NCBI GenBank assembly: GCA_030848705.1
Contig: CM061238.1
Coordinates: 77,214,685-77,278,684, forward strand
Length of the DNA: 64,000 nucleotides
Direction of reading: 5' to 3'
Origin: Heracleum sosnowskyi
Taxonomy: Eukaryota > Streptophyta > Magnoliopsida > Apiales > Apiaceae
Shown: piece after piece, positions 52,154 through 61,368 of the stretch
Position numbering within the stretch: the first letter of the stretch is position 1
Layout: every line of letters starts with the position of its first letter
Position numbers and translations under genes: made by a program
The notes under the pieces: model-generated
Databases searched by the model: none
Told to the model about the DNA's origin: nothing
Seen by the model: the letters and a program-made list of their open reading frames with translations, nothing else

Positions 52154-54625
52154 TCAAGTTGATTTTGGTACCCAAGTTTCCTTGGGTCCTGTTTTGTTAG
52201 CCTTTGCTTTTCCTTTTATATCATTTTTCACCTTGGGCTCAGATTGATTTAAATCAATCTTTACCCTTGGTGTTGATTTCTGAGGGTTGCTCACATTTTC
52301 ATTCACAGCATGCATAGTTGGAGGAACAAACATGTTATTCATATTCCATGGCATTTGTGGCACATTAAACATATTCATGTATGGATTAGGCACAAATGGC
52401 ATGCTGGCATATGGATTTTGAAATTGTGCATATGGAGCAAACATGTTAGGCATAACATGCATTGTAGGCATAGAACTATTCATTGCAGGCTTAGACATTT
52501 TCACTTTAGCAGTCTTCTTAACAGATTTGCAGTTAGTAGATAAATGACTAACACTTCCACAATTGACACATGTCTTTCTAGGAGCATATTTATCAGGTGT
52601 GTAATTGTTGTGTTTGTTAATCCCTATTTTGCCATTCCTGTTATTCTTTTTATTTCCCTTAGCCACAACTTGAACATTCTCTAACTTATCTTTCAATTGC
52701 TTGTTGGACAAGTGACCTACATTAGCTCTCTCAACAGGCTTCTCAACTTTCTTTGATTTACTAGACTCACCTTGAACAAAGTTCTTGGTGACAGGACCAT
52801 ACTTGTTATTAAGTCTAGTGAGTTCTTCTTTTCTTTTCTCTGTCAACGAAACAGCCTGATCGGTTGATAGTTCATCTGTCAACGAAACATTGCATTCCGT
52901 TGACATATCAACCTTCAACAAATGATCATTGTTGTTTGTTGACTCTGTTTCTGATTCTAAGGTTTCACCAACATACCCTAGCTTCTCTTTGTTCTTTTTC
53001 CATGATTGTTCACAGAAAGATTCCATACCTTGAACATTAATGATGTTGTTAGCAACATTCCTGGCATCTTTCCATTTAGCAATCACACTTTGTTCTATTT
53101 CAAGTTGTGTTTTAAGAATTTCTTCCCTTTCTAACACGTTCTCAAGTTCCTTCTTAGCATCCCTACTAACACACCTCATTTTCTCAAATTCAATGAGCTG
53201 TACTTCTAACATTGCATTCCTATCACTTAAGAGCATATTAGACTCTTTTATTCTTGAATTCTCTTTGGTAAGTGATTTAAGAGTAACACGCAAGTTATAT
53301 AGTACAGTAGACATTTCATTTACTGGACTATCGCATTCCTCTTTAGAAAGCTCAGAAAGATTAGTAATTGTTACCTGGTTCCTTGAGGAGCTTGCTTCCT
53401 GCTCATGATTGTTAGCCATAAGTGCCAAGTTGACATATTCAACATCATCATCAGAATCTTCACCATTACCAGCCCAATCATACTCCTGAGACATGAAAGC
53501 CTTTTCTTTTTGCTTGAGAAGTTCAAAGTATTTCTTTTTATAATCAACAGGCTCAAATTTCCTGTTGCCCTTCTCAACCTTGGGCTTTCTGCAGTCTCCA
53601 GCAAAGTGACCAAGCATTCCACAATTGAAACATTTAGATTTAGACTTTTCAATCCAGTTATTTTTGCTGGGTTTAAAGTCTCTCCTTGGTGGCCTTGCTT
53701 CTGAGTTTCTCTTGAACTTGAACTTAGAGAATTTTCTTGACAGAAAAGCAATGTGTTCATCAATCTCATCTAAGTCATCCAAGTTGACTGGTTCTGGTTC
53801 TTCTTCTTCTGTCATCTTGCCTTTACCCTTGCTAACATCACTCCTACAACTAGCTCGACTAGTTTTGGCCTTTGCAGCTTCTTCATTGTCATCTTCCAGT
53901 TGGTTCACAGATGCAATCAATGCAATAGATCCACCTTTCTTCAGTACCTTTTCAATTTCTTCATCTTGCTCCATTTCCAACTCATATGTCTTCAAGGTTC
54001 CATAAAGCCTTTCAAGAGTGTAGTCTTTGTACTCTTGAGTGTTTCTGAGAGAAACAGTCATGGGCTTCCATTCTTTTGGAAGAGCTCTAAGAAATTTATG
54101 GTTTGAATCCTTGGTTTGATAGATCCTCCCATACAACTTTAATCCATTCAAAAGCTTCTGAAACCTACTAAACGTGTCATTTAGGGTTTCACCAGCTTTA
54201 AAATGAAAATGCTCATATTGTTGTATGAGGAGCTGCATTTTGTTTTCCCTAACTTGCTCAGTTCCTTCACAGAGAGTTCTAACAGTGTCCCATACTTCTT
54301 TGGAGGTTGTACAGTTTATGACATTGTCAAACATCTCTTGCTCCAAGCCATTAAACAGAATGTTCATGGTTCTTTTATCTTTATGGATTTCTGCAACATC
54401 TTCAATAGTCCATTCTGAGACAAGTTTTGGAATTTCCACATCAGGAGCATCATTTGGCACTCCAATTCTAGATGCAAACTTCATGGGAACGTGTGGACCT
54501 TTCTCAATGCAGTCTACATGCCTCTCATCCATAGACATGAGATGTAAATGCATCTTTACTTTCCAGTGAAAGTAATTGTCCATATCAAGAACTGGTATCT
54601 TTACACCTGCATCCTTCTTCACCAT
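52154..54625 (-). CDS. gag: Element E Gag, 823 codons, intact
   Basis: ATG at 54625 (MVKKDAGVKIPVLD), 51 bases after the primer site. Gag region with YFHWKVKMHLHLMSMDE and QYEHFHFKAGETLNDTFSRF. Knuckle CFNCGMLGHFAGDC near residue 331, acidic NGEDSDDDVEYV, motif SSSRNQVTITN. Strong coiled coil at about 420-520. Second knuckle CVNCGSVSHLSTNC near 685. A Met/Pro/Asn/Phe-rich stretch follows (PNMFAPYAQFQNPYASMPFV, about 705-765), which is absent from the other Gags. C-terminus ETWVPKST. Three CGTTGA-type motifs lie in the coding region at 52845-52905. Frame open despite the decayed pol. Confidence 0.93.
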   Translation of the reverse strand: MVKKDAGVKIPVLDMDNYFHWKVKMHLHLMSMDERHVDCIEKGPHVPMKFASRIGVPNDAPDVEIPKLVSEWTIEDVAEIHKDKRTMNILFNGLEQEMFDNVINCTTSKEVWDTVRTLCEGTEQVRENKMQLLIQQYEHFHFKAGETLNDTFSRFQKLLNGLKLYGRIYQTKDSNHKFLRALPKEWKPMTVSLRNTQEYKDYTLERLYGTLKTYELEMEQDEEIEKVLKKGGSIALIASVNQLEDDNEEAAKAKTSRASCRSDVSKGKGKMTEEEEPEPVNLDDLDEIDEHIAFLSRKFSKFKFKRNSEARPPRRDFKPSKNNWIEKSKSKCFNCGMLGHFAGDCRKPKVEKGNRKFEPVDYKKKYFELLKQKEKAFMSQEYDWAGNGEDSDDDVEYVNLALMANNHEQEASSSRNQVTITNLSELSKEECDSPVNEMSTVLYNLRVTLKSLTKENSRIKESNMLLSDRNAMLEVQLIEFEKMRCVSRDAKKELENVLEREEILKTQLEIEQSVIAKWKDARNVANNIINVQGMESFCEQSWKKNKEKLGYVGETLESETESTNNNDHLLKVDMSTECNVSLTDELSTDQAVSLTEKRKEELTRLNNKYGPVTKNFVQGESSKSKKVEKPVERANVGHLSNKQLKDKLENVQVVAKGNKKNNRNGKIGINKHNNYTPDKYAPRKTCVNCGSVSHLSTNCKSVKKTAKVKMSKPAMNSSMPTMHVMPNMFAPYAQFQNPYASMPFVPNPYMNMFNVPQMPWNMNNMFVPPTMHAVNENVSNPQKSTPRVKIDLNQSEPKVKNDIKGKAKANKTGPKETWVPKST

Positions 54626-54675
54626 GGTTACTGTTTTTGGTCTTGATCTTTAAACTTCTTGTATGTTAGAAGCTC

Positions 54676-54687
54676 GCTCTGATACCA
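54676..54687 (-). other. Primer binding site of element E
   Basis: Minus strand TGGTATCAGAGC, exact match to the usual tRNA-iMet site, two bases after the LTR. Confidence 0.92.
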
Positions 54688-54689
54688 AT

Positions 54690-55686
54690 TGTTAATCCCA
54701 AATGACCTAACAGAATTGTAGAAGGGGGGGTTGAATACAATTACTTGATATTTCTCAAACTTAAAAACAACTTACAAATTAAAACTGAACTTATAAAATA
54801 AAAACCACAAGCACTTAATAATTTCAGTTGGATTGTTTGATGATCCAACTGAAGTGATTTTTATTGCGGAAATAATCTGTGATACAAAAGTACACAACTG
54901 CTCAGTTACAGTAATGTAGAGAAGAAAATGCTCTCAAAAATAGCTAATACAATCTATTTGTTTTTCTTCTCTTATTTCTAAAGAACTGCTACACTTGGTT
55001 ATATAAACCCAAGTTTACAACTCTATTTTTTGCTACACTAAAAGTACAATGAGTAACCGCCAATAGTTTGCTTTTCATCCCTTTGTCCAGTGGTCCTTGG
55101 AGATATTTGCTTTTGTCTTCATGCTTATTATGATCACTCCCAAGAGCCCAATTGGAAACTGGGATGTTTCCTTATTCCCCATGTCCATTTTAATGGTTTC
55201 CAATGCAAAGTACACTTCCACATCACCTTTAGATCTGTTCAGTAAACTGTCACTATCACTTTATCAACTATTCAAAAAAGCAATAATGATTCGTTGATAG
55301 CAGGGAGATGTGTTTCGTTCATAGCTTTATTCTTCATTTCGTTGATGAGTAAACTCCATACCGTTGACAGAGTAATCTTCAATCCGTTGACATGTCTTCA
55401 CTTAGGCAAAATTACAAGGCATAAGATATTTACAATTAACCAACCTATTTTGCCTATCTAGTACTTAGTCAACATGACTTAGAAAACCTATCCAATATCT
55501 ACAATGAAATGCATATCAAACTAGAAGTATTGTACAATGCAATTGCTACATCACTCATTTCGTTGATGAGCTTCCTGTCAACGGAATGCTGCAAAGCATG
55601 CCATTTCGTTGACAGCTACAAAATGACTTTACACAAATTCTACTAAGTGTTTTATGTTTATCATCAAGAACAACATATTCCTAACA
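54690..55686 (-). repeat. 5' LTR of element E
   Basis: 997 bp, TGTTAATCCC to ..TTCCTAACA, followed by the AGCCC duplication. Carries the same eight CGTTGA/TCAACG sites in U3 (55290-55620), one mutated to CGTTCA near 55318. Confidence 0.94.
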
Positions 55687-55691
55687 AGCCC

Positions 55692-56617
55692 TATCAACCT
55701 CTTGGGTTTCAGAAAGTACCAGAAGAACCAGGGATAGAAGTCCTTACATGTGGTTGTATGACTTCTTCAGTTCCAGCTGATGTAACTATCCTTTGCTCGG
55801 GAACTGGTGGTTCAAATGATGGTAGGTTGATGAAGTTTGTCATGTAGTTGGATATGAGAACTGGAACATTTCTATATCTGAAGGATGTTTGCAATCTTTG
55901 ATAGAACTTTCTGTCAGTGATCGGAGAAATGAAAAAGCGACCATTCCTGAACAGTTCTTGATGCTCATTAGAAAGCAAAGAATTAAGGACAATTGATAGA
56001 AAACGAGGATAATAACATTTAATCTTTCTACCACTGTCAAATTCCTTTCTAGCATTAAACACCCTTCTAACAACAATTTCCCATAGAAGGTGGCCAAAAT
56101 TGAGTCTTTTGTTGAAGACAATTGCATAACCAATAACTTGTAAAAGATAAGGAATATTCTGAAAGTTATTTTTCGTGTAATTGCCAAAGACCTTAGCCAA
56201 GGTATCAAAAAATAGATCCCATTCACACACAAGATTCCCTTTGATCATTTTAGCCATATTTAGGGGACCTTGATAGTGAATATTGATGAAAAACCTAGTT
56301 AATTCTTCTTCAGTGGGGAGTCTGTCAAAATTATCTCGAGGAAACTGCAAGGCATTACAAAATGTTTCCTCAGTAATAATGTACTGTGTGTGCTGAATAT
56401 TGAATGAGATAGTTGAGAAATCATCAGAGACAACAGCAGTAGAACAAAGTAAATATAAAGGATCAACTTTCAAGTCAACATTTGAACATATAGCATAATT
56501 AACACAAGAATGTTGATTAAGAAAGGAGATCCAAGGCCTAAAACGTTCAAGTGAACATTTCAGGGGATCAAAATAGCCATGGTAATTAGTAAGAACAATC
56601 TCAAATTGCTGGGCCAT
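55692..56617 (-). pseudogene. Element D extra ORF, N-terminal part
   Basis: ATG at 56617 (MAQQFEIVLTNYHG); the in-frame TTG further out is not needed. Contains the shared N-terminal domain: FLNQHSCVNYAICSN, CEWDLFFDTLAKVFGN, LQVIGYAIVFNKRLNFGHLL, and CYYPRFLSIVLNSLL. Ends PGSSGTF with a stop at 55709; a +1 shift there restores TQEVDRAD, which continues at 42617 after element E. Best-preserved example of the domain without long disordered sequence. Role unknown. Confidence 0.78.
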
Positions 56618-56626
56618 TTTTAACAC

Positions 56627-57620
56627 AAATTAATAGAGTTAATTTTAGATTAATTTCAATTTCGGGAATAAATTCCAAAAATAAAAACTAGATCAGAAAT
56701 TAATTAAATCAAAATATGTTGATCCAAATAAAAATAATGCGCACAGAAAAATTGACAGAACCTCTTTATTTTAGAGAATAAAGAAGCCAAACTAGAGATT
56801 AGAGAAGTTTTGTAAAAACAAGAACTTTTTAAGATAAAGAAAAACTGCTAAGTACGGAAGCTATTTATAGGCAAAGTCATTACAGCTGGAATGACTACCG
56901 GTATGACTACCAGGTAGTCATACCGATAGTCATTCCGGTATAAAACTAAGAAGACTATAAAGATAACTTAACAAATAAAACTCTTATCATTCTATTGGAA
57001 TGACTATCGGAATGACTATGGGATAGTCATACCGATAGTCATTCCAGTACAAAATATATATATACTGAAATAAAAACAAACAAACAAACAAAAACTATTC
57101 TATTTTAAACTAAAATTCTAATAGACCTGGAATGACTACTGGAATGACTATTTAAGATAGTCATTCCGATAGTCATGCTAGATCAAAAGCAAATAATAAC
57201 AGACCTGTTAACAAAAACTAGCAGAATTAATTAAAATAAATACAGAAAAATGCATAAAACTTATAGAAATGCATGAAATATTTATAAAAGTCTAGAAAAA
57301 TTCACAGAAAATTCCATAAATCCTAGAAAAATATGCATAATAATATAGAATTGCATAAAAATAATATAAACTTGGAGAAATATTCAAACAACAATATTTA
57401 CAATCTGAAAATAACTTAAATGATTCTAAATAAATAAATTTTCAATAAAAATACATTTCTCCACTTAAAAAATATGAGAAATATATTTTTAAAGAAAATA
57501 AATTATTCAGAATATTTCAATTAACAAGTTTTACACAATAAACATAGATTGGCAATATTTAACATCTAATATCAACAAGAGAAAATGATTTAGATAAGAA
57601 CAAACCTACCAGAGACATTG
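56627..57620 (-). repeat. Element D spacer with three motif palindromes
   Basis: Three inverted repeats of about 49 bp at 56888-56936, 56997-57045 and 57129-57179, each built from four copies of GGAATGACTA(T/C) in a head-to-head pair of pairs. Arms of about 23 bases match with few mismatches and are separated by three or more bases. The same motif is in the U3 of D's LTR (29645-29812). The remainder (57180-57620) is AT-rich with no gene. Confidence 0.9.
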
Positions 57621-60023
57621 TCAATCACTAAGACTGTTCAACATACCCAATTTACCAACTAACCTGGTAAATTTGGATTCGTCAACAGATTTAGTGAATA
57701 TATCTGCAGTCTGTTCTTCTGTGGGTACAAAGTGTAACTCCACAGTTCCATTCATAACATGCTCTATGATAAAGTGATACCTGATATCAATGTGCTTCGT
57801 TCTCGAGTGCGGAACAGGGTTGTTGGAGATTGCTATGGCACTTGTATTATCACATAAGATAGGAATTTTGTCTAATCCAAAGCCATCCTTCAATTGATTC
57901 CTTATCCATAGGATCTGAGCACAACAGCTTCCAGCAGCAATATATTCAGCTTCTGCTGTTGAATTGGAAATTGTTTGTTGTTTCTTGCTATACCAGGAAA
58001 TCAATCTACCTCCTAGGAATTGACAACTCCCAGAGGTACTCTTTCTATCCACAACACTACCTGCATAATCAGAATCTGTATATCCAACAAGGTTAAAACC
58101 AGAATCTTTAGGGTACCAGATACCTAAATTAGGTGTACCCTTAAGATATCTAAAGATTCTTTTAACAGCAACGAGATGTAAATCTCTAGGGTCCGCTTGG
58201 AACCTTGCACACAAGCATGTAGCATACATAATATCTGGTCTACTTGCAGTAAGATAGAGTAAGGATCCAATCATACCTCTGTAGCTTGTAACATCTACCT
58301 TGATAGAATTTTCAGAAGCTCCAAGTTTGATTGTTGTTGAAGATGGAGTCCTTGCTGATGCTGAATCCTCTATGTGATACTTCTTGAGGAGTTCTTTGAG
58401 ATACTTGGATTGACAAATAAATATACCATTTGACCTTTGAATTACTTGCAATCCAAGAAAGAACTCCAGCTCACCCATCATACTCATTTCAAACTTACTC
58501 TGCATTAGCTTAGCAAATCTCTTACAGAGATCATCATTAGTAGACCCAAATATGATGTCATCCACATAGACTTGGACTAATATCATATCACTTTTGTGTT
58601 TCTTTGAAAAAAGAGTTTTGTCTATGATACCTCTAACAAAACCATTTTCTAAAAGAAAACCAGAGAGAGTGTCATACCATTTTCTTGGGGCTTGTTTGAG
58701 ACCATAGATAGCCTTGAAGAGAAAGTACACAAAGTCCAGCAGCTCCTGATTTTCAAAGCCAGGGGCTGTTCCACATAAACTTCTTCATCAAGCTCACCAT
58801 TCAGGAATGCACTCTTAACATCCATTTGATAGACTTTAAAATTGGAGTAAGCTGCAAATGCTAAGAACATCCTGATGGCCTCAAGTCTAGCCACTGGTGC
58901 ATTAGGTTTCATCATATTCAATGCCTTCAGCTTGTGAATACCCTTGAGCAACCAGTCTTGCCTTGTTCCTTGTAACAATGCCATCCTCATCTAGCTTGTT
59001 TCTGTATACCCATCTAGTACCAACTACTTTCTTGTTCTTTGGTCTGGGTACCAGCTTCCAGACTTGATGTTGTTCAAATTGATTGAGTTCATCTTGCATA
59101 GCAATCACCCAATCTGGATCAGTCAGTGCTTCCTCAGTTTTCTTTGGCTCCATTTCAGATGGAAATGCTGAATAATGACATTCATTCTGAGTTGCACTTC
59201 TAGTTTTAACTCTAACATCTGGATCACCAATGATCAGCTCAAAAGGATGAGCTCTATTCCATACAGTCTGTCTTGGAAGATTTGATCTTGATGATTCGCC
59301 TTGAAATTCACTTTGATGTTGTGAGTGACTAGATGATCCTTCATTTTCTCCCCCTCAGTTGTTGCTTGATTGCCTTGATGATTCTTCTCCAGTGTTGGTG
59401 GTATCTCCATTGTTACCAGTGTTTCCACCGCCACCACCATGATCATTATCATCATTGTTATTATCATTATCAGCAATAACTTCAGGTGGGGCTACATCAT
59501 CTGATTCTGAGTCTTGCAAGTTATCAAACTTCAGCTTTTCAGATGTGTCTTCTTTTTGGATACTAGGGAGCTTAGTGTCATCAAAAGTAACATTGACAAT
59601 TTCCTTTAATGTGTGACTGCCAACCAAGTAGGCCCTGTAAGATCTTCTGGAATAACCAACAAAAATAGCTTCTTGTGCCTTGGCCTCAAACTTGCCACGT
59701 TTAACATTGTCATCTTTAAGCACAAAGCATTTTTCTCCAAATACATGAAAGTACATGACAGTTGGTTTCTTGTTGTTCATGATCTCATAAGGAGTCTTCA
59801 TTAAGTCCTTGTTGATTAAAGTTCGATTCTGAGTATAACAAGCTGTATTTGCTGCTTCAGCCCAAAAGTACATTGGAAGTTTAGACTCACTTAACCTAGT
59901 CCTGGCAGCTTCAATCAATGTACAATTCTTTCTTTCCACTACTCCATTTTGTTGAGGAGTTCTAGGGGCAGAATACTGTCTTGTTATTCCTTTATCAGCA
60001 CAAAAGTCATTTAGGACTGCATT
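57621..60023 (-). pseudogene. pol: Element D pol, 3' part, frame-broken
   Basis: Starts inside integrase at NAVLNDFCADKGITRQ, right where the 60024 block cuts it, so protease, early integrase and the first two integrase acidic residues are missing. Integrase Glu is present (NGVVERKN). Stop at 59355 in the linker, extra base near 58906 (before APVARLEAIRM) and a lost base near 58762 (EQPLAL for EQPPGF). RT motif A VYQMDVKSAFLNG and motif C YVDDIIFG are intact. RNase H runs to LVGKLGML at 57621. The sequence is closest to A and G. Confidence 0.88.
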
Positions 60024-61368
60024 TGTGACGCCCTCCAAATCCGGGGTACAGATTTGGGGAGTCACCCGACCAACGGTACACAATATAAACCTGAATATAA
60101 CACATGCATAATATATAATAACATAAAATACCCCTTACCCAAGACCGCATCCAGATTATGACATGAAACAAGCTTCTAAGTCATAATTATTACAAACCGG
60201 TTTTCAGAGTTATTACACACTTAATATACAAAGCTAGACATCTAGTCTAACTTCCAAGATAAAACAACTACCCGTCCAATGACAATCACTCGGGGTGGTC
60301 TCCTAGCATCGGGAGAACTGTCACTAGCGCTGTGTCTGCTCATTCTCTCGCTTCACTGGAATAGGGTTAGAAATAAAACAAGTATGAGCCACATGTGCTC
60401 AGCAAGCATGATATATATTTCAATCACAATTCTATAATGAAAGGAAAGAATTCAATTATCTGAATCAACAATAGACAAGTCAAACATATGATTTTAACAA
60501 TCTTTAATGAAGAAAGAGGAATTAGAATTGGACTTCTACATTTTTCAAATACAAAGGTTGTGTTGTTGATCAGTCACGCAACAACCCTGGACTTGCTTAT
60601 AGCAAATTCCTCTACTGGATCCTAGGCCAATCTGGGCCTTAAATTATTCCAACCATAAATATGGCCCGACCATTACTGGTCTCATTTTTAAAACATGCCA
60701 ATTCTATCACAAGGTATAAGCAATAATATGCATAACAAGATAAGTACACAATAACGGGGTGTAATAGTTGCAAAAGAGCTTCAACTATTCATTATCAAAG
60801 AAAGTCTGAGAAATAGATTCGGAATGGTTTCAACGGTACGATGTACTCGTTCAAGAAGATAATCAGTAGTTGTAATCAATAATCAATGACTGTAATCAAT
60901 AGTCAATGATAGAATCAAACAATCAATGGTTGTAGGCAATAATCAAATGATGATAATCAACAATCAATGGTTGTAGACAAAATCAGATGAATTTGGAAAT
61001 AAGAGTTTCCGATGCGGATCAAATCAAAGAGTTAAGGAAATTTACGAAAATGGAATCAGTTGCCCAAGTACGGGTAAGGATTGATAATCTAAATTGTTCT
61101 GGGATAATAACATGTAAGTATTTAAGACAATATCAATTTATCACAAATAAAGGCACAGATACTTGCCTGGTCTACGTCGCTGTCGGTTTTCTATCTCGTT
61201 CACTCTACTACCGTTCCCTTGCTCCGGGAACTCGATTCTATAATAAACAACTTATAACAGTAAGTCTAACTATCCTCATTCTATCCTTGACACACAATCA
61301 TAATCATTATCGCATTTAAACAAGTAACCGGTTACGTATCGGACGTCCGGTCTAATTTACGGTATTTA
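60024..61368. mobile_element. Gypsy-LTR-like block truncating D and G
   Basis: Begins TGTGACGCCCTCCAAATCC and contains GGGGTACAGATTTGGGGAGTC and GAGCCACATGTGCTCAGCAAG, the style of Ty3/Gypsy LTRs in plants (family recollection, not a search). It lies between D pol (minus) and G gag (plus). No matching target duplication is seen: the left flank is ..ACTGCATT, the right flank is ACCTATGAG. It could be a solo or truncated LTR with a rearrangement at one side. The open frame at 60987-61319 has no recognisable features. Confidence 0.5.
60852..60985. repeat. Degenerate AATCAATGGTTGTA-type tandem repeat
   Basis: About eight irregular copies of (A)ATCAATGRTTGTARNC within the Gypsy-like block. Confidence 0.6.

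Larger units (their letters stand above)
48793..52175 (-). pseudogene. pol: Element E pol, multiply broken, YVDE active site
   Basis: The frame enters at CVQGDKRNLW after a TGCAG/GG junction, overlapping the gag end in the -1 phase. Protease DSGCSRHMTS; GAG-pre-integrase disrupted at about 51706-51725 by a displaced 20-bp copy; integrase D (HMDLFGP) and D (SDNGT) followed by a stop at 51308 in place of the Glu of SDNGTE, then NGVVERKN. Stop at 50750. Linker with four CGTTGAC motifs (50575-50650). RT motif A VDKSAF-type region hit by an extra T near 49980. RT motif C reads YVDEIIFG: the second catalytic Asp is Glu (49726-49728). RNase H continues to LVSELGMLNFS. Clearly inactive. Confidence 0.9.
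42618..55686 (-). mobile_element. Element E: Sirevirus-type copia inserted in D
   Basis: Minus-strand element of 13.07 kb with LTRs 42618-43624 and 54690-55686, flanked by exact duplications AGCCC at 42613-42617 and 55687-55691. Order: LTR, primer site, gag (intact), pol (broken), spacer, extra ORF (broken), polypurine tract, LTR. The LTRs differ at about ten single sites plus a longer G-run in the left copy, so it is older than B and about as old as or older than C. A nine-to-ten-base motif (T)TTCGTTGA(T/C)A is spread through the whole element. Confidence 0.95.
29060..60023 (-). mobile_element. Element D: Sirevirus-type copia split by elements E and C
   Basis: Minus-strand host element for two nested insertions. 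From the right: partial pol (60023 to 57621), palindrome-rich spacer, extra ORF from 56617, interrupted by E at 42618-55686 and C at 33060-42443, ending at 30678; then polypurine tract and 3' LTR 29060-30416. The part encoding gag, protease and early integrase and the 5' LTR are missing, cut off at 60024 by a Gypsy-LTR-like block. Removing E and one AGCCC, and C and one TTCTT, rejoins D's sequence exactly, proving the nesting. D itself has several frame breaks. Confidence 0.9.

Noticed and set aside
29060..60023. Two separate elements (a pol at 57-60 kb and an unrelated ORF set at 30-33 kb)
   Set aside because: Target duplications AGCCC and TTCTT and exact rejoining of the extra ORF show one element, D, split by E and C.
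60987..61319. 110-codon open frame in the Gypsy-like block
   Set aside because: No domain, and it lies in repeat-rich LTR-like DNA.
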